A stretch of 64,000 nt of DNA from Margaritifera margaritifera. Taxonomy: Eukaryota; Mollusca; Bivalvia; Unionida; Margaritiferidae. The position numbers and the translations under genes are program-made. The DNA lies in assembly GCA_029931535.1 (NCBI GenBank), contig JAQPZY010001176.1:367501-431500 (forward strand). The letters are read 5' to 3'. The notes under the pieces are model-generated. The model saw only the letters and a program-made list of their open reading frames with translations. It searched no databases and was not told the origin of the DNA. Every line of letters starts with the position of its first letter. Position 1 is the stretch's first letter. Shown here piece by piece: positions 31,201-42,984 of the stretch.

Positions 31201-31499
31201 GTTAGATATATTTCAGTACCTCATGCATGGACATATCAACAGTTATCACAGGTTATAGACATTACTCCAATTCAAACTAGCGATCGAAACAACAGTTCTA
31301 AAGTATGGATCAACGTATTTTGGTTATCTGACAGCTGATATTTTTGGACCACGAAAATATAAATTATAAAATAGGTTAGACTGTTAGGATTTTAACATAA
31401 AAATCTATCTTTGCAGAAGGCTATCTGCCTAATTTTACAGAGGAAATTTTCGACAACAACAACAACGACAACAACAATGACAAAAATGTGTAAACCACG

Positions 31500-32330
31500 A
31501 TTTTAACATAGATACTACCAAATGGTAAAATTACAGACAAACTTGTGCCGTTTGAACTCATTGTTCAACAAAGTCAGGCAATACGAGTTCCTGCGGAAAT
31601 GGAAATGAAACCGATTAAAGAAATGTTGGCTGCTGCGCATGATATAGATAGTGAAATAAGAAAGGAAATACTTATTTTTGTAAACCAGTTCGTAAAGTAG
31701 ACGAAGCTTTTAAGCAAGGTGTCTTAAAAATTAAAAATTAAAAATTCAACACAAAAAAAAAATCAGGATGGAACTGTTCAATGATTATTTACCCCGCAAG
31801 AACAGTGTGAATCAGGCGGTTACATGAATGATGTAACAGTTGACATTTCAAGACTAAATTTCTTGAAAGCAGACGTTGAAACGTATAATACATATATAGA
31901 AGACATAAAGAAAGGTATCATCAAAGAAACGGATGAAACAAAAAAATTAATTAAATTAGCATAACTGTTGGAATATGCTTAAAGTAAAAGGGCACAGGTA
32001 GTTGGAGCTTTAACAAATATGGAGAACAATTTTAGGGACAATATTGAAAACATAAATTCAAAAGTTAGGTTAGAGAAAGTTACCTTTAGCTGAAAGGTTG
32101 AAACAACAGTTTAAAGAGAAACGTTTGACAATTACCACGATTAATACAGCTATAAGTATGTTGGTACAACTCTTGCATTATTAAGAGCAAATTTGGTAAA
32201 ATTTTGAACAGGAGGTGGAGGAACAAATGGTGGTGGAAGATGTTGGTAAAGGCAGCAGAGTCATTTGTTTACAAGGCAATACAAATTATCGCCAAATATT
32301 TGTTTCAGATATCCGTAAAAGTCAGTAGGG
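31500..32330 (+). pseudogene. Decayed coding-like sequence inside the inverted-repeat element, + strand
   Basis: Scattered coding-like stretches separated by stops and frameshifts. They include a segment reading LVPFELIVQQSQAIRVPAEM near 31540-31600, a charged coiled-coil-like segment near 31830-31960, and near 32205-32240 a TGGGGTNGGG-type glycine-rich stretch. Hydrophobic sequence follows. This is consistent with a protein that had a soluble N-terminal part and a Gly-rich hinge before a hydrophobic C terminus. I do not recognise the family. The order and the inverted-repeat setting suggest a mobile or virus-like element gene, but this is inference. Confidence 0.45.
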
Positions 32331-33149
32331 GCATTGTCTCGTATCATTGGAAGTGTAAAAAGGCCGGCTTTTGAAAACAGCTGGACGGGATTGTTTCTTT
32401 CTTTGCTGATCGTGTCATTTTGATTATTCTAGCATTAGATAGTTTGTTGTTTGTTATTCTAGCATTAGATAGTTTGTTGTTTGTGGTTCTGATCCGAGGT
32501 GTAGACACGGCAACAAAGAGAATAAAATTATTATCTTACTTCAAAAAGTATATTTAACTAGCTCTTGCAACCATCGTCATGATTATAAATGCTTGTTGAT
32601 TTGTTTCCTGAGTTTGTTGCTTATATTCTGTGCAATTGCTGTTACAAGACTGTCACCATTTTTATCCTTCTTGTGTACAGGATTCTTACTCACGCTGTCT
32701 TATTTTATTGCTTTGTCTGTCTTTTGACGAATTGCTATAGAATGTGTATCAGCTTTTGAATCATAGTTATATCACAGCGGTATTTATAGCCTAGTTCAGT
32801 CCTTGTCTGGAGCTATCTTATAACTTTTTCAAGTTGTTGTTATAACCAACAATGCATCGGCTTTACTCACAATATCATTAGACAAAAATATACCATCTCC
32901 ACCAACAAAACATAGTTTAGTCTAACATTTGAATCTGAAATATATTGCTGAAACTTATCGTAGTGTTTTCATCTGAGTCTTAGCCTTGTTCGCCCGACAT
33001 TAAAATAACTGTTAACATTAAAATAACTTTTAACAGTGTATCGAACAGAGGAAAGAATTTGTTATAGGTATTTTGTTTTGAACTTGAGCGCCTACAATAC
33101 ATATCACATAAGACCTGATACTTTGAGTCAGTCTCGCTATTCCTTCTTC

Positions 33150-33874
33150 AGATTGACGTGTGCCATCTTGCAGAAGTAAATAAATTCACACCATGTTTTC
33201 ATGAATTGTTTCCACTGAGATAGTTTCATGAGCTGAACATTTTCTGAAACATTCAACAGTACCTGCTCCATAGTTGTAATGACGTTTGTAAGCTTTTGGC
33301 ACATCAACACGCGCATTCTCTCCAAAACCCTGATTGGCAGTTTAATGTTCTTCAGATCTTTTATCAACCAAATATTTTTGTTTTTTCATTATTGTATCTT
33401 CAGTCGTGGTTTGTTGGAATAGAGAGTTATTACAGATTATGTTAAATTGTTTCAGATCTATGTTGTTGCTGGTTGAATTAAAAGCTTGTGCATCAAGTAA
33501 TGGTTTAGCATATTCAGGCAATAGTTTTAGTACCTAAAAATGTTCACGTAAAACTTGTATATCAAATTTTCTTACTCGGGTTCTCTACGATCTTTTCTGT
33601 GCCAAGAAGATATTCCGCATCCAGCTGTTACAATCGATACTACCTAGCTTAATTCATTCTGCCAGAATTGCATATCTCACTGTGTTCTGCGTTTATTAAC
33701 CGAGTCATCATTGTCAAATCTCAAAGTGTAGTGATCTAAAATGTTTAATGTCGTGTATGTGAAATAGTTGTTTTCTGTATAGCAGATATTGCTCGTTTTG
33801 AATATTTGTACAATGTCTCGGTTAACTTGAGCGGTAAACTGAGTTGCACGACAAGAATAAGGTGCACGGCTTGT
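33150..33874 (-). pseudogene. Decayed coding-like sequence inside the inverted-repeat element, - strand
   Basis: Read on the minus strand, 33874-33677 is open for 65 codons (starting TSRAPYSC, ending NDDSVNKRRTQ). It is followed after disruptions by a stretch around 33520-33350 (YAKPLLDAQAFNSTSNN) and another around 33340-33190 that includes GFGENARVDVPKAY. The amino-acid composition looks protein-like and the orientation converges with the + strand remnant. No family is recognised. Stops and at least two frame changes mean it is not functional. Confidence 0.4.
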
Positions 33875-33924
33875 TAATTATTTTACATCTGAATTCCATT
33901 ATATAAGTGTCATAAAGTTTTATC

Positions 33925-34440
33925 CTTCAAATAATTCATAAATTATAGCACATTAGCTCCCTTGTTTCGTTTCCTCATTTAATCGTTTCTTAATTCCGAT
34001 TTAGCTTCTTTATCTCTTTGTTCCATATATTCATTCTTATACTTCTCAATTTCCTTTCCTTTTTTTTTTTTTTTTTGTTTGTTTGTTTGTTTGTTCATTG
34101 AGTTTTATTCCACATACTTGTTGGTGTGCGCTTGTTTTGCAATGTTTGTCAAACAATATATATATATAGTATCGTCCGACCACACTTACATTTAAACTTT
34201 TCATTGTCAATGGCTTCCGTTATGTAATAATACTCCACCGAATATCTACGATCTCTTTTCTATGTGTATTTGCCCACTGCTAACGTCATTGTTACCTTGT
34301 TTCACGTTTTAACATCTCTACTATTTTCTTCTTATTATTTGCAACTGTCACATGAAACAAATTTCATTACATTCATAATAGGTGAAGTAGCTGAAATAGT
34401 TGAATAAGAAGTAAGATGACTTATATTTCCATTTTAAAGC
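33925..34440 (-). repeat. Right arm of the long inverted repeat, ending in one diverged 52-bp unit
   Basis: Reverse complement partner of 29519-30010. On the minus strand it encodes DRRYSVEYYYITEAID, the counterpart of the string in the left arm. Its outer end (34385-34440, minus strand) reads GTCATCTTACTTCTTATTCA and then ACTATTTCAGC, a diverged match to the satellite unit. A poly-A/(CAAA)n stretch at 34059-34096 (T-rich on the + strand) is an insertion absent from the left arm. Confidence 0.78.
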
Positions 34441-34454
34441 CCATTTCATTCTCC

Positions 34455-34503
34455 GTCTTCTTCTTCGTCTTCTTCTCCTACTTCTTCTTGTTCGTCTTCT
34501 TCT

Positions 34504-34534
<31 letters not shown>

Positions 34535-34662
34535 CTTCTTCTTCTACGTTTTCTTCTCCTTCTTCTTCTTCTTCTTCTTCGTCTTCTTCTCCTTCTTCTC
34601 TCTCTGTCTCTCTCTCTCTCTCTTTCTGTCTCTCTCTGTCTCTCTCTCTCTCTCTCAGGACA
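34455..34662. repeat. TTC/CT-rich microsatellite tract
   Basis: Over 200 bases of CTT and then CTCT units, immediately outside the right inverted-repeat arm. The Phe/Ser-rich frame through it is an artefact. Confidence 0.93.
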
Positions 34663-34664
34663 AA

Positions 34665-35925
34665 CAGCTCTTAAAATATATCAAGACTATATTCAATGAG
34701 TAGGTGCCATAAAAAAATACCTAAAAACCAACCCCAAACAATAAAAAGTAGGTTTCACGTATTAATTTATTTTTAAAAATATAGTTTTCCACATGAATCG
34801 TGCAAATTGTCAGTGATTGAATTTACATGACCTCTTTCTACTCGATATTCATTGTCACCCATACAGTACCTATTACACTCTACGACAATAGGTACAAGTT
34901 TTTAAGCAAAAACTCTTGATTGTAGGTAGCTCATAGTTTTCTTTCATTAGCTTCTTCACTGCGCCATAATACCTAGCCCCATCTTCGCTAGCCAAGAGTT
35001 GTTGACTCTTATATTATTATATAGTAGAGTGTCAGAGCGGGTCATGTCAGTGATCTAATGAACTTTTGTCACTCGGTATGATTTAAAAAAAACAAAACAG
35101 ACTATTGCTTTTGTCTTCAACATCAAGGTTGCATATGGCACGTGTTGTTTGAGCATTCGTTGTTCTTGCTTTCTGCGCATTTCGATCATTCAAAACCAAA
35201 ATAGTGTCCATTTTTAGTGATATTCCCTGCTCGTCATATGACCATGACCTTTAATAACAGCTGGTGGAACATATTGTCGAAGCAAACACAATAATTCATG
35301 AATGTAGAGTGGCTTGTAAAGCCTGCCATATGCTTTGTTTGGCTAAAGGGGTGAGTGTTAGAGTACAGAAAGGACTGTGCGATTGTTTTAACTTCTAATG
35401 GACGATTTTAATCAGGGGGTTGCAAATTTTGATTGGAAATCCCGGGGGTGGGGGTGGGCTTGTTGTTGTTATTATTATGGTGTAAGGCGTTGGCATAGAT
35501 AAAGCTTTACAGAAAATGACATGGAAACTGGGAACCAAAAGTAGTCTCCAGAATTTACCGATGTGTAAAACAATTCCAGATCAGTATCACGTAATCGTTT
35601 ATATCCAATCGCATTGCAAAAAACTCGGTCAGTTCATAACAATTGAAATTATTGACTTTGTATTTCTTTTAAACTGTATACGCAATCATTTTGACAGTCC
35701 TTATTTAGTAAGTCAAATAGCCTACATTGTTCCATGAAGAAGGCTTTCACACAAAACTTTTTTTACTGTGCGTGAACGTCAGAAAACAGAGCACAATGAA
35801 ATTTAACTCATTTTTAGAAACACACTACACAGATATTATTACTAATAATATTGCAGTTTTTTTAAACTCTTTGAAAGAAATACTTTATGATTCCTGAATG
35901 GACTAATACATAGGTTCTAATTTGC
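34665..35925. other. Unassigned AT-rich DNA
   Basis: No repeat family or domain recognised. A 74-codon open frame at 35516-35737 has no similarity I can name. Confidence 0.45.
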
Positions 35926-35929
35926 TGTT

Positions 35930-36084
35930 ATTTTTGTGTGTGTGTATAGATACATAATGCCGATGTAAATCTACCTTACAATATATTCTTATGTGGTACT
36001 TTTGCTGTTATGTTTGTATTTCTGTTAATGGGCCTTTGGGTCTGTGGAATTGAATAAATAAATAAATAATTAAATAAATAATCT
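35930..36084 (+). repeat. Possible non-LTR retrotransposon 3' end with (AATA)n tail
   Basis: The sequence TTAATGGGCCTTTGGGTCTGTGG is followed by GAATTGAATAAATAAATAAA and more AAATA units. Such GGGCC...CTGTGGAAATAAATAAA endings are typical of LINE or LINE-dependent SINE 3' tails in invertebrates. No reverse transcriptase lies immediately upstream, so if real this is a severely truncated insertion. Confidence 0.4.
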
Positions 36085-36689
36085 CATCTTTCTTTGTTGA
36101 ATCCAATTTTTATTGAATTAATTTATGTGTCATAATTATATACATGTACATCAACCTTTGTTTGTCCTCCTTAAAATTAGTTTTTTTTACGTGAGTTTCA
36201 TATTTGTGTCCTGTTTTCTCTCGGTATATAATGTATATTGCTTTCTCTCACTCTTAACCCAAGTATATTTTAATTTCTGCAAGATTATACATTTCTTGTT
36301 CTGCACTTTTTTGCATAGATATTAGATTGTTTTATGTTACTTCTAACTTAAGAATTACAATATAAATTGTATGATAACTTGACTGTTATTTTATTTATGT
36401 AGTCAGTGTATATCTACAATGAACAATTGCTTGTTCTTGTTGTTGTAATATGGAATCCCGACTTTAGTGTCTGTAGTCTGTTACCAATATCAACATTTAG
36501 CGTAAGGCTGTTCACAGGCAAATGGCAGACAGAAGGCGGTTTCGAGGACAGACATTTAGAATCGCTTGCAAATAGAAATTCTAAGCTGGACTATATTATC
36601 GAAATAGAAAACAGGTTTTACGAATGAATGAAATCGAGAGAAATTTGTTGATTAGTATGAAAAACGGCAGCACACAAAGGAACACCGAG

Positions 36690-36930
36690 GTTTCCAGAGC
36701 CCGAGCTGGAGGACACTTTCGCCAAATCTTTCTTGAATATAAGAAAAACAAATAGAGAAAACTACGAAACCGACACTATCACATCTGTACAGTCTAGCAT
36801 TAGTCGGTGATTGCAGGAAAAGAATCCCTTCAGCATCCTCACAGCACATGAGTCCCAACACGAAATGTCGTCACATCGAAAAAGAGGCTTCAAAACAGCA
36901 AAGGATCGGACAATAAAAGGAATAGTGCAG
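36690..36930 (+). pseudogene. Crypton-type tyrosine recombinase fragment (DUF3504-like)
   Basis: A frame from about 36695 reads PEPELEDTFAKSFLNIRKTN, then a segment with YETDTITSVQSSISR, a stop, and then LQEKNPFSIL. The pattern of a helix ending in LNIRK, then N(R/G)ENYE.DT(I/L)TS.Q.S, then L.EKN..F.IL matches the N-terminal part of Crypton/KCTD1-type tyrosine recombinases as I remember them. In intact copies this is followed by RKRK..GKGN-like basic sequence; here it runs into HRKRGFKTAKDRT. The catalytic C-terminal part (R...HxxR...Y) is absent. One in-frame stop and missing ends make it a dead fragment. Confidence 0.5.
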
Positions 36931-37265
36931 ATCTCTTCACAGTCATTGAACTACTCCTTTACATGAAGGTCCTTTTAGGAAAAGGTAAGTTTACTGAAGT
37001 AAAACTGCCAAATATACATGTACTCCCTCTTTTCATCGAGATTTGGATTAGTGCTGAACCTGCAGTTGCTAGGAGACGCTTGAATAATGGAGGAAGAAAT
37101 CTAATATCAATATAAATAGGTTCAGAAGGAAGACAAGTGTGTCGAAATATAGCTACTATACGAACACTATTTAATTTTAAAAAAGTAAATTTTCCAAAAT
37201 ACTGATATACCAATAAGACTGATGTAATAAAACTAGTGTTTTGAGATTGAAATATAATCAGATGT
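36931..37265. other. Unassigned DNA
   Basis: An 84-codon minus-strand frame (36959-37213) has no recognised domain. Nothing else seen. Confidence 0.4.
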
Positions 37266-37269
37266 ATGA

Positions 37270-37302
37270 AAGAATGTATATATTTATTATTATTATTATT
37301 AC

Positions 37303-37371
<69 letters not shown>
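37270..37371. repeat. (ATT)n microsatellite
   Basis: About 33 units with one ACT interruption. Confidence 0.96.
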
Positions 37372-37372
<1 letters not shown>

Positions 37373-37642
37373 AAATCAGGAGGTACTGATCAATTAAATC
37401 TGGTTAAACAATACCAAATATTCTGTGCTTCATAGACGCCAGGAACAAATGCACATGCTGTGGGGAGACCTTGAATTGTAAAAGAATCTTTATTAAATTC
37501 AATTAAAGGGCGGACTATAGCAACAAAGGATGTACGAAGCTTTGCACCTAAAATGCTTGCCAAATCTGATAAATATGTATTTATTTGTTTAAATAGTAAA
37601 CACTTAAACGCATTGTTCAACTAAGTGACTACACAAGTGGGT

Positions 37643-37712
37643 GGGATAAATAAATTAAATTAAATTAAATTAAATTAAATTAAATTAAATTAAATTAAAT
37701 TAAATTAAATTA
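37643..37712. repeat. (TAAAT)n pentanucleotide microsatellite
   Basis: About 13 perfect pentanucleotide units following GGGATAAATAAA. The preceding GTGGGTGGGATAAATAAATT could be the 3' tail of a retroposed element, but none is recognisable upstream. A short (GAAA)n lies at 37822-37842. Confidence 0.95.
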
Positions 37713-37842
37713 ATAAATAATTGACTGAAGGCAGTATAGTAGATAAAAATTAAATTATACTAAATGCTCACATCGAGATGAAAATACAACAAAAGTAGGA
37801 CTTTTTGAGAAAGTTTAAATAAAGAAAGAAAGAAAGAAAGAA

Positions 37843-38585
37843 AAAAATGTCACAGTCATATTGATGATTGAACACTGTTTTTACAAAAATATATTTTAAA
37901 GTGACCCATAAAATAAACTGACCAATCGCCAGATCAGAGATAAGCAAGCCTACTCATTACAATAAAACACCATATAAAATGAGGGTAGTTTATGTTGACA
38001 CTTACCCTTGTGAACTGGTATTAAGAGTTTAGTGTATACTGAAAATTGCATGAAAAATAGTTGAAAAATGTTTAAGATATGACGATTTGAATCTGTATAT
38101 GATGTATAGCGGCAGTCGGCTTCTAATCCGCCAGTAAATCGCATGATGCCTCACACTTCTGCAATCCGATTGTATTGGTCTGCGGTCCATCGTTATCGGC
38201 AAGTATTAGGATTTGACTGACATACGGCGATACGTTAATTTCCATTTACAAGGAATATGCCAGACAGACTCAAGCCGTATGAAATGATGGTTCCTGATGC
38301 ACCCTTTCATTTTGGAATTTCCAGGAAGGCCATGAACAGTCTGGGTTGGAGATGATATATCGAAGTCGTCGTGGAAAATAATACTATTTGCGGTTTGGCT
38401 AGGGTGATAAGCGAGAAAGTTGGGTTACAGGAACAACACGCTAATCAGTTAGCAAAGCACTAAAACCATCATGTTCGCGCCTTCTTAACGATACGAGTAA
38501 CCGTAAACTCGCAGTGGGGCTAATGATTAATTCAGATCATTATTTTGACAACGGAAATGGTCAAAGAACAGCTCATTAATCTGCA
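37843..38585. other. Unassigned unique DNA
   Basis: No gene, domain or repeat family seen. Confidence 0.45.
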
Positions 38586-38589
38586 TAGG

Positions 38590-38643
<54 letters not shown>
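38590..38643. repeat. (ATT)n microsatellite
   Basis: About 18 units, just upstream of the truncated LINE. Confidence 0.96.
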
Positions 38644-38645
<2 letters not shown>

Positions 38646-38689
38646 ATAAGCATTAATTTCACAGCAATTGAAATGAAAAACAAAACAAA

Positions 38690-41164
38690 TTATATTTAAA
38701 AGAGAATCATGCGAAGGTCTACTTACAATTAATGAATACGGTATGTCTCTAAAACGGATGGAAAATGGAAAAAGTCCTGGCTCAGATGGATTCACTGTAG
38801 AGTTCTATAAATTCTTTTGGAAGACTCTTGGGGGATTTCTATGCAGATCAATAAATTATGGATATACTGAAGGAAAACTTTCCGGTTTTCAGACTCTAGG
38901 AGTCATCACATGTTTATCAAAGGAAGAAAAAGACAGAAGATACTTTAAAAATTGCAGACCAATGTCACTTTTAAATATTGACTATAAGATTGCTTCGGGA
39001 GCCATTGCAGCTAGGATTAAAAAGGTTCTTCCATCAATAATCAGTGATACTCGAAAAGGATTTATGAAAGGTAGATTCATTGGAGAAAATACCAGGCTAT
39101 TATACGATATCATGGATCAACTAGAGAACGAAAATAGATATGGTTTATTATTGTTAATAGACTTTGAAAAAGCCTTTGACTCAATCAGCTGGAGCTTTGT
39201 GGAAAAAGCTTTACAATATTTTAACTTTGGTGATTCTGTTTGTAAGTGATTTAAACTGTTTTGTAATAACTCTAAAAGTTGTGTTATAAATAATGGACAT
39301 ATGTCATCATTTTTTAGACTTGAAAGAGGATGTCGTCAAGGAGATCCCCTTGCGCTTTATTTGTTGATCATCAGTGTTGAGATGTTAGCTATAACTTTAA
39401 AGCAAAATGGGGATGTATGGGGACTGATCTTCGATGTCAGTGAATATAAGTTGGGTCAGTATGCCGATGACGCTTTTATTCTTCTGACTGGATCTCAACT
39501 TTCTCTTAAAGCAACTATGAATATCTTGCAAGATTTTTTTTTCTATTATCTGGACTTAAATGTAACATAACAAAAACAAAGGCTATTTTGATTGGAAACA
39601 AGAAATTTTCTAATGAAAGAACATGTTCAGATATGAGCCTAAATTGGTCTTCTTCTAACTTTACACTCCTTGGCATAGATTTTTCTCCGGATTTACAATA
39701 AATGGTGGAAATTAACTGTATGAAGAAACTAACGAAGGCAAAAAGAATACTGGCAAGCTGGAGTCAAAGACAGCTGTCAGTAGTTGGGTAGGTAATTGTT
39801 GTAAAAACTCTTGTTCTGCCTATATTCATACATCTTTTTTCAGCACTTCCAAATACATCAGCAAAAGTTGAAGCAGAACTAAATCGTACATTATTTAAAT
39901 GTGTATGGGGTGGTAAAGTAGAGAGAATTAAACGTGATATACTAGTATCCCAGGAGAACGAGGGAGGACTAAATATGATACACATTTATTCATTCATTAG
40001 GTATGTTAAGATATGATGGGTTAACAGATTGCTGGAAGATGAAAATGGAGCGTGGCAGAATTTAGTCAATACAACTATACTCAGAAATAAAAAGGATATT
40101 TGGAACTTAGGGAGAAGGAAATTTGAAGAATTTAGTAATCGAATTAAAAACAGTTTTTTGAGAGATGTAATTTTGGCAGTATCTAATTGGAAAGAGGAAC
40201 CGCAAAGTCCAAACGAGTATTTATCTCTGAGTATTTTATATTTTGTCCCCCCCCCCCCAGAATGTTCTATCAATAAAAATATTGGACAGAAGCCTGTATT
40301 GAAATTCTGAATGATTTAGTAGATGATCACGGTAATTTAATACCTTTTGAAATGATAAAACAAAAAACTAGATGCAATGATTTCTTGAAATACTTCTCCT
40401 TAATATCCAAAATTCCAAAATCATGGAAAGATGCTATCAAAAACCATTTAGTACATAATAATTTGATAAGCTGGAGGATAGAATAATGAACTTGCAAAAA
40501 CAAAATTCACACGAGTTTGTTTACAAAGATCTTTTAAAAAGGCAAAAAGCGAACACACTACTAAGCAAGAAACTTGGATGCAAGTATTAAATAAAAATAT
40601 AAGTAGTGAGGAGTGGTCTGAGATTTATAGCCGGGCGAAATGTTGTACTAAGGATATCTAGTTGATCTCTTTTAACTTTAGATTAATCCATAGAATAATT
40701 GTTACTAACAATTTTTTAAAAGAATTAACATATTAGACGACAACAAATGTACTTTCTGTAAGAGCGATAACGAAAGTATTGAACATCTCTTCTATGATTG
40801 CAACATTGCTTCACAGTTTTGGTACCGTTTTATTGAACATTTTGCACCTTCTTGCCCAAATATTGTACACTTGTCCAAAAAAGAAATATTGTTAGGAAGT
40901 GAACAACTGGACAGTTTGTGTAATTTCTTGCTTATTTTGGTAAAATATTATATTTACACTTGCAGATTCAATATGCAAAATCCTTCCATTTATGTTTTTA
41001 AGCAAATAGTTGAAATGCATAAGAACACTGAAAAATACACTGTTAAGTTAAATAAAAAAAGAGGACCAATTTCTTCAAAAATGGACCTCAATAATGAATA
41101 TGTAACTTGTGTAATAATCCTTTCTCTTCTTGCATTTTGTTATATTTGTTTGGGTCCGATTTGA
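38690..41164 (+). pseudogene. 5'-truncated L1/Tx1-like non-LTR retrotransposon (reverse transcriptase to C-terminal Cys motif)
   Basis: Remnant of a LINE ORF2, whose product copies element RNA into DNA at the target site. The frame opens at about 38698 (RESCEGLLTINEYG), with MENGKSPGSDGFTVEFYKFF, then RT block A FEKAFD (39163-39180), GCRQGDP, and the catalytic box YADD (39460-39471). Downstream are WSQRQLS (about 39760), a thumb-like region, and a C-terminal CTFC...H...C motif near 40748-40803. Breaks: TGA at 39247 in the same frame, a frameshift in the T run near 39535, and stops near 39700 and 39797 plus several more. The endonuclease domain and ORF1 are missing. The 3' untranslated part may extend to about 41425, where ATAAAAAAAA ends a G/C-rich hairpin. 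The L1/Tx1-like placement is from motif style only. Confidence 0.9.
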
Positions 41165-41169
41165 CGGTA

Positions 41170-42300
41170 AACAGGAACAAAATACTGTAAAAAGTCTGTC
41201 ACCTAGACGCTGTATACTTGTGTTCGTCTATTTAAATTGTGTATCTATAGAGATTGTGTATCGTATGCATGTGTGCATGCGCGTGTATGTTTTCTTTTCT
41301 TTTTCTGTACATTATATTTATTATCCCTAGATTATCTGATAACCAGAAATGTTTGATTGTAAGGTGACCTTGAGATGGTTCCCCGACCCAGTGGTCAACC
41401 TATTACGGGGATAAAAAAAATTATATTTAATTATGACTGGTGAATTCATAAACAACAAATATTTGAACTTTGATGTTGATCAATTTTGCTCCCTCTGTTG
41501 ACTGTTTTTGTAATGAGTTATAATCTTACAAGCATTAGTTATTACATAAAGCTTGCCGTCTTTTAGCTAAACCATTTGGGTGATGGATCTATGTATGGGG
41601 ATGTTACCAATAATCTTTGTAGATATCCTGTGTATGTTTATATTAAAAGTCAAAAATACGTCCCCTTGTTATGTATTCAGTTAGTGTCACAGACTGAAGA
41701 TTTTTGTAAGTAGCACGTGTTTTCAGGATCACAGCATTTTGTAATATTACATAGGCATTGTGCAAAAGAAGCTGTTTGATGGAGAGCAATGATAAATATC
41801 TTCGAGAACTCATTTTCAAATGTTAATGTCAAACTTGATGAGCATTTAAAGCAAGGTAAAGCCATTCAATGGAAAGTCAATAACAAAAGGAGGAATTGAC
41901 ACCATTAAGCTAAAAAAAATGGGAGATAATTCGCGATTGTTTCCGACGGAAACACGCCAGAGACGACAAGTTCCAAGTGACCAGTGACGTGAACCTTTTT
42001 TTTTTTGGTCTTCTACGGGCAACCACTTTGGGTTTGATGTAGGGAAATGATAGTTCGAGGATTCAACCATATTTCTACGTAATGCGGTTACGTAGTGAAT
42101 AAATTGGAATAATTTAATTACCCACATAATGAAACAAATTCCAGTTTACCTCATGAGTCTGAAATAAACAATTAGGCCAACTACTATAAATCACGACACA
42201 AACTAACCTTTAAAACAGAGAAGCCGGTGTACTTACACGAGTTAACATTTGATTGGTCAGTCACTAGCTGTACGCAGCAGATAAGAACTTCCGTGCAAAA
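41170..42300. other. Probable LINE 3' region, then unassigned DNA
   Basis: Up to about 41425 likely belongs to the LINE 3' untranslated region. Beyond it I see no gene. A 93-codon minus-strand frame at 41846-42127 has no recognised domain. Confidence 0.45.
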
Positions 42301-42304
42301 TCTG

Positions 42305-42420
42305 CCGTATCTACCTGCATATTAGAAGTCCTCTTTAAGAGCCAATACACAAGTAGTATTTACCGTATCTACCTGCATATTAGAAGTCCTCTCAAAGAGC
42401 CAATCCACAAGTAGTATTTA
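42305..42420. repeat. 58-bp tandem duplication, 2 copies
   Basis: CCGTATCTACCTGCATATTA plus GAAGTCCTCT and the following bases occur twice in tandem with four differences. Confidence 0.9.
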
Positions 42421-42424
42421 CCTA

Positions 42425-42980
42425 TTCTGCACTAAGTTAACGAAGAGAAAATAAATTGAAATATTTGATTTCAACAAATTCGAATTATATCCACACCTTG
42501 TAAAATATTCAATTAGTATTTCTTTAAATTGCGATATATGTATTTTCTTTGTAAATGCTTACAAATATTTGTTCATTTTCCACTTTTGTAATTATTTAAC
42601 TTTCCATCTCATCTTCCCGATCCCTATAAGCAAATTATATACCTTTCATTATAATTGCACAGCACTTCCTTTTTAAACGAATCACGAATATACCATCACA
42701 GCGTTCATTGCAGGTGACTCGGCTGAGATGGCTTATTTCCAAGTTTATTTGTCAAGGATGAACTCACTAGAAAATTTTAATTTACTGAACAAATAGTTTG
42801 GAAAGGTATCATACTGCTCTTGACATGGTTTTATTTTGACTAGCTTTCTACAGCGTTTGACTGAGTCTTCCGCAATTTTCCGGCGATATCCCCCTTTTTA
42901 CGCAGTATCGTCCATCGAAATATGCTTGAGTTTGAGTGTCGAGCACAAAAGGTTTTTCGAATACTAAGACAGGCCTCTCA
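42425..42980. other. Unassigned AT-rich DNA
   Basis: Nothing recognised. Confidence 0.45.
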
Positions 42981-42984
42981 AAAA

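Noticed and set aside
29519..34440. Confident assignment of the inverted-repeat element to Polintons
   Set aside because: No polymerase B, integrase, ATPase or capsid motif could be read. The length is far below the usual 15-20 kb, so only a general mobile or virus-like origin is suggested.
38743..40310. Functional reverse transcriptase gene
   Set aside because: In-frame stop at 39247, a frameshift near 39535 and further stops; 5' half missing.
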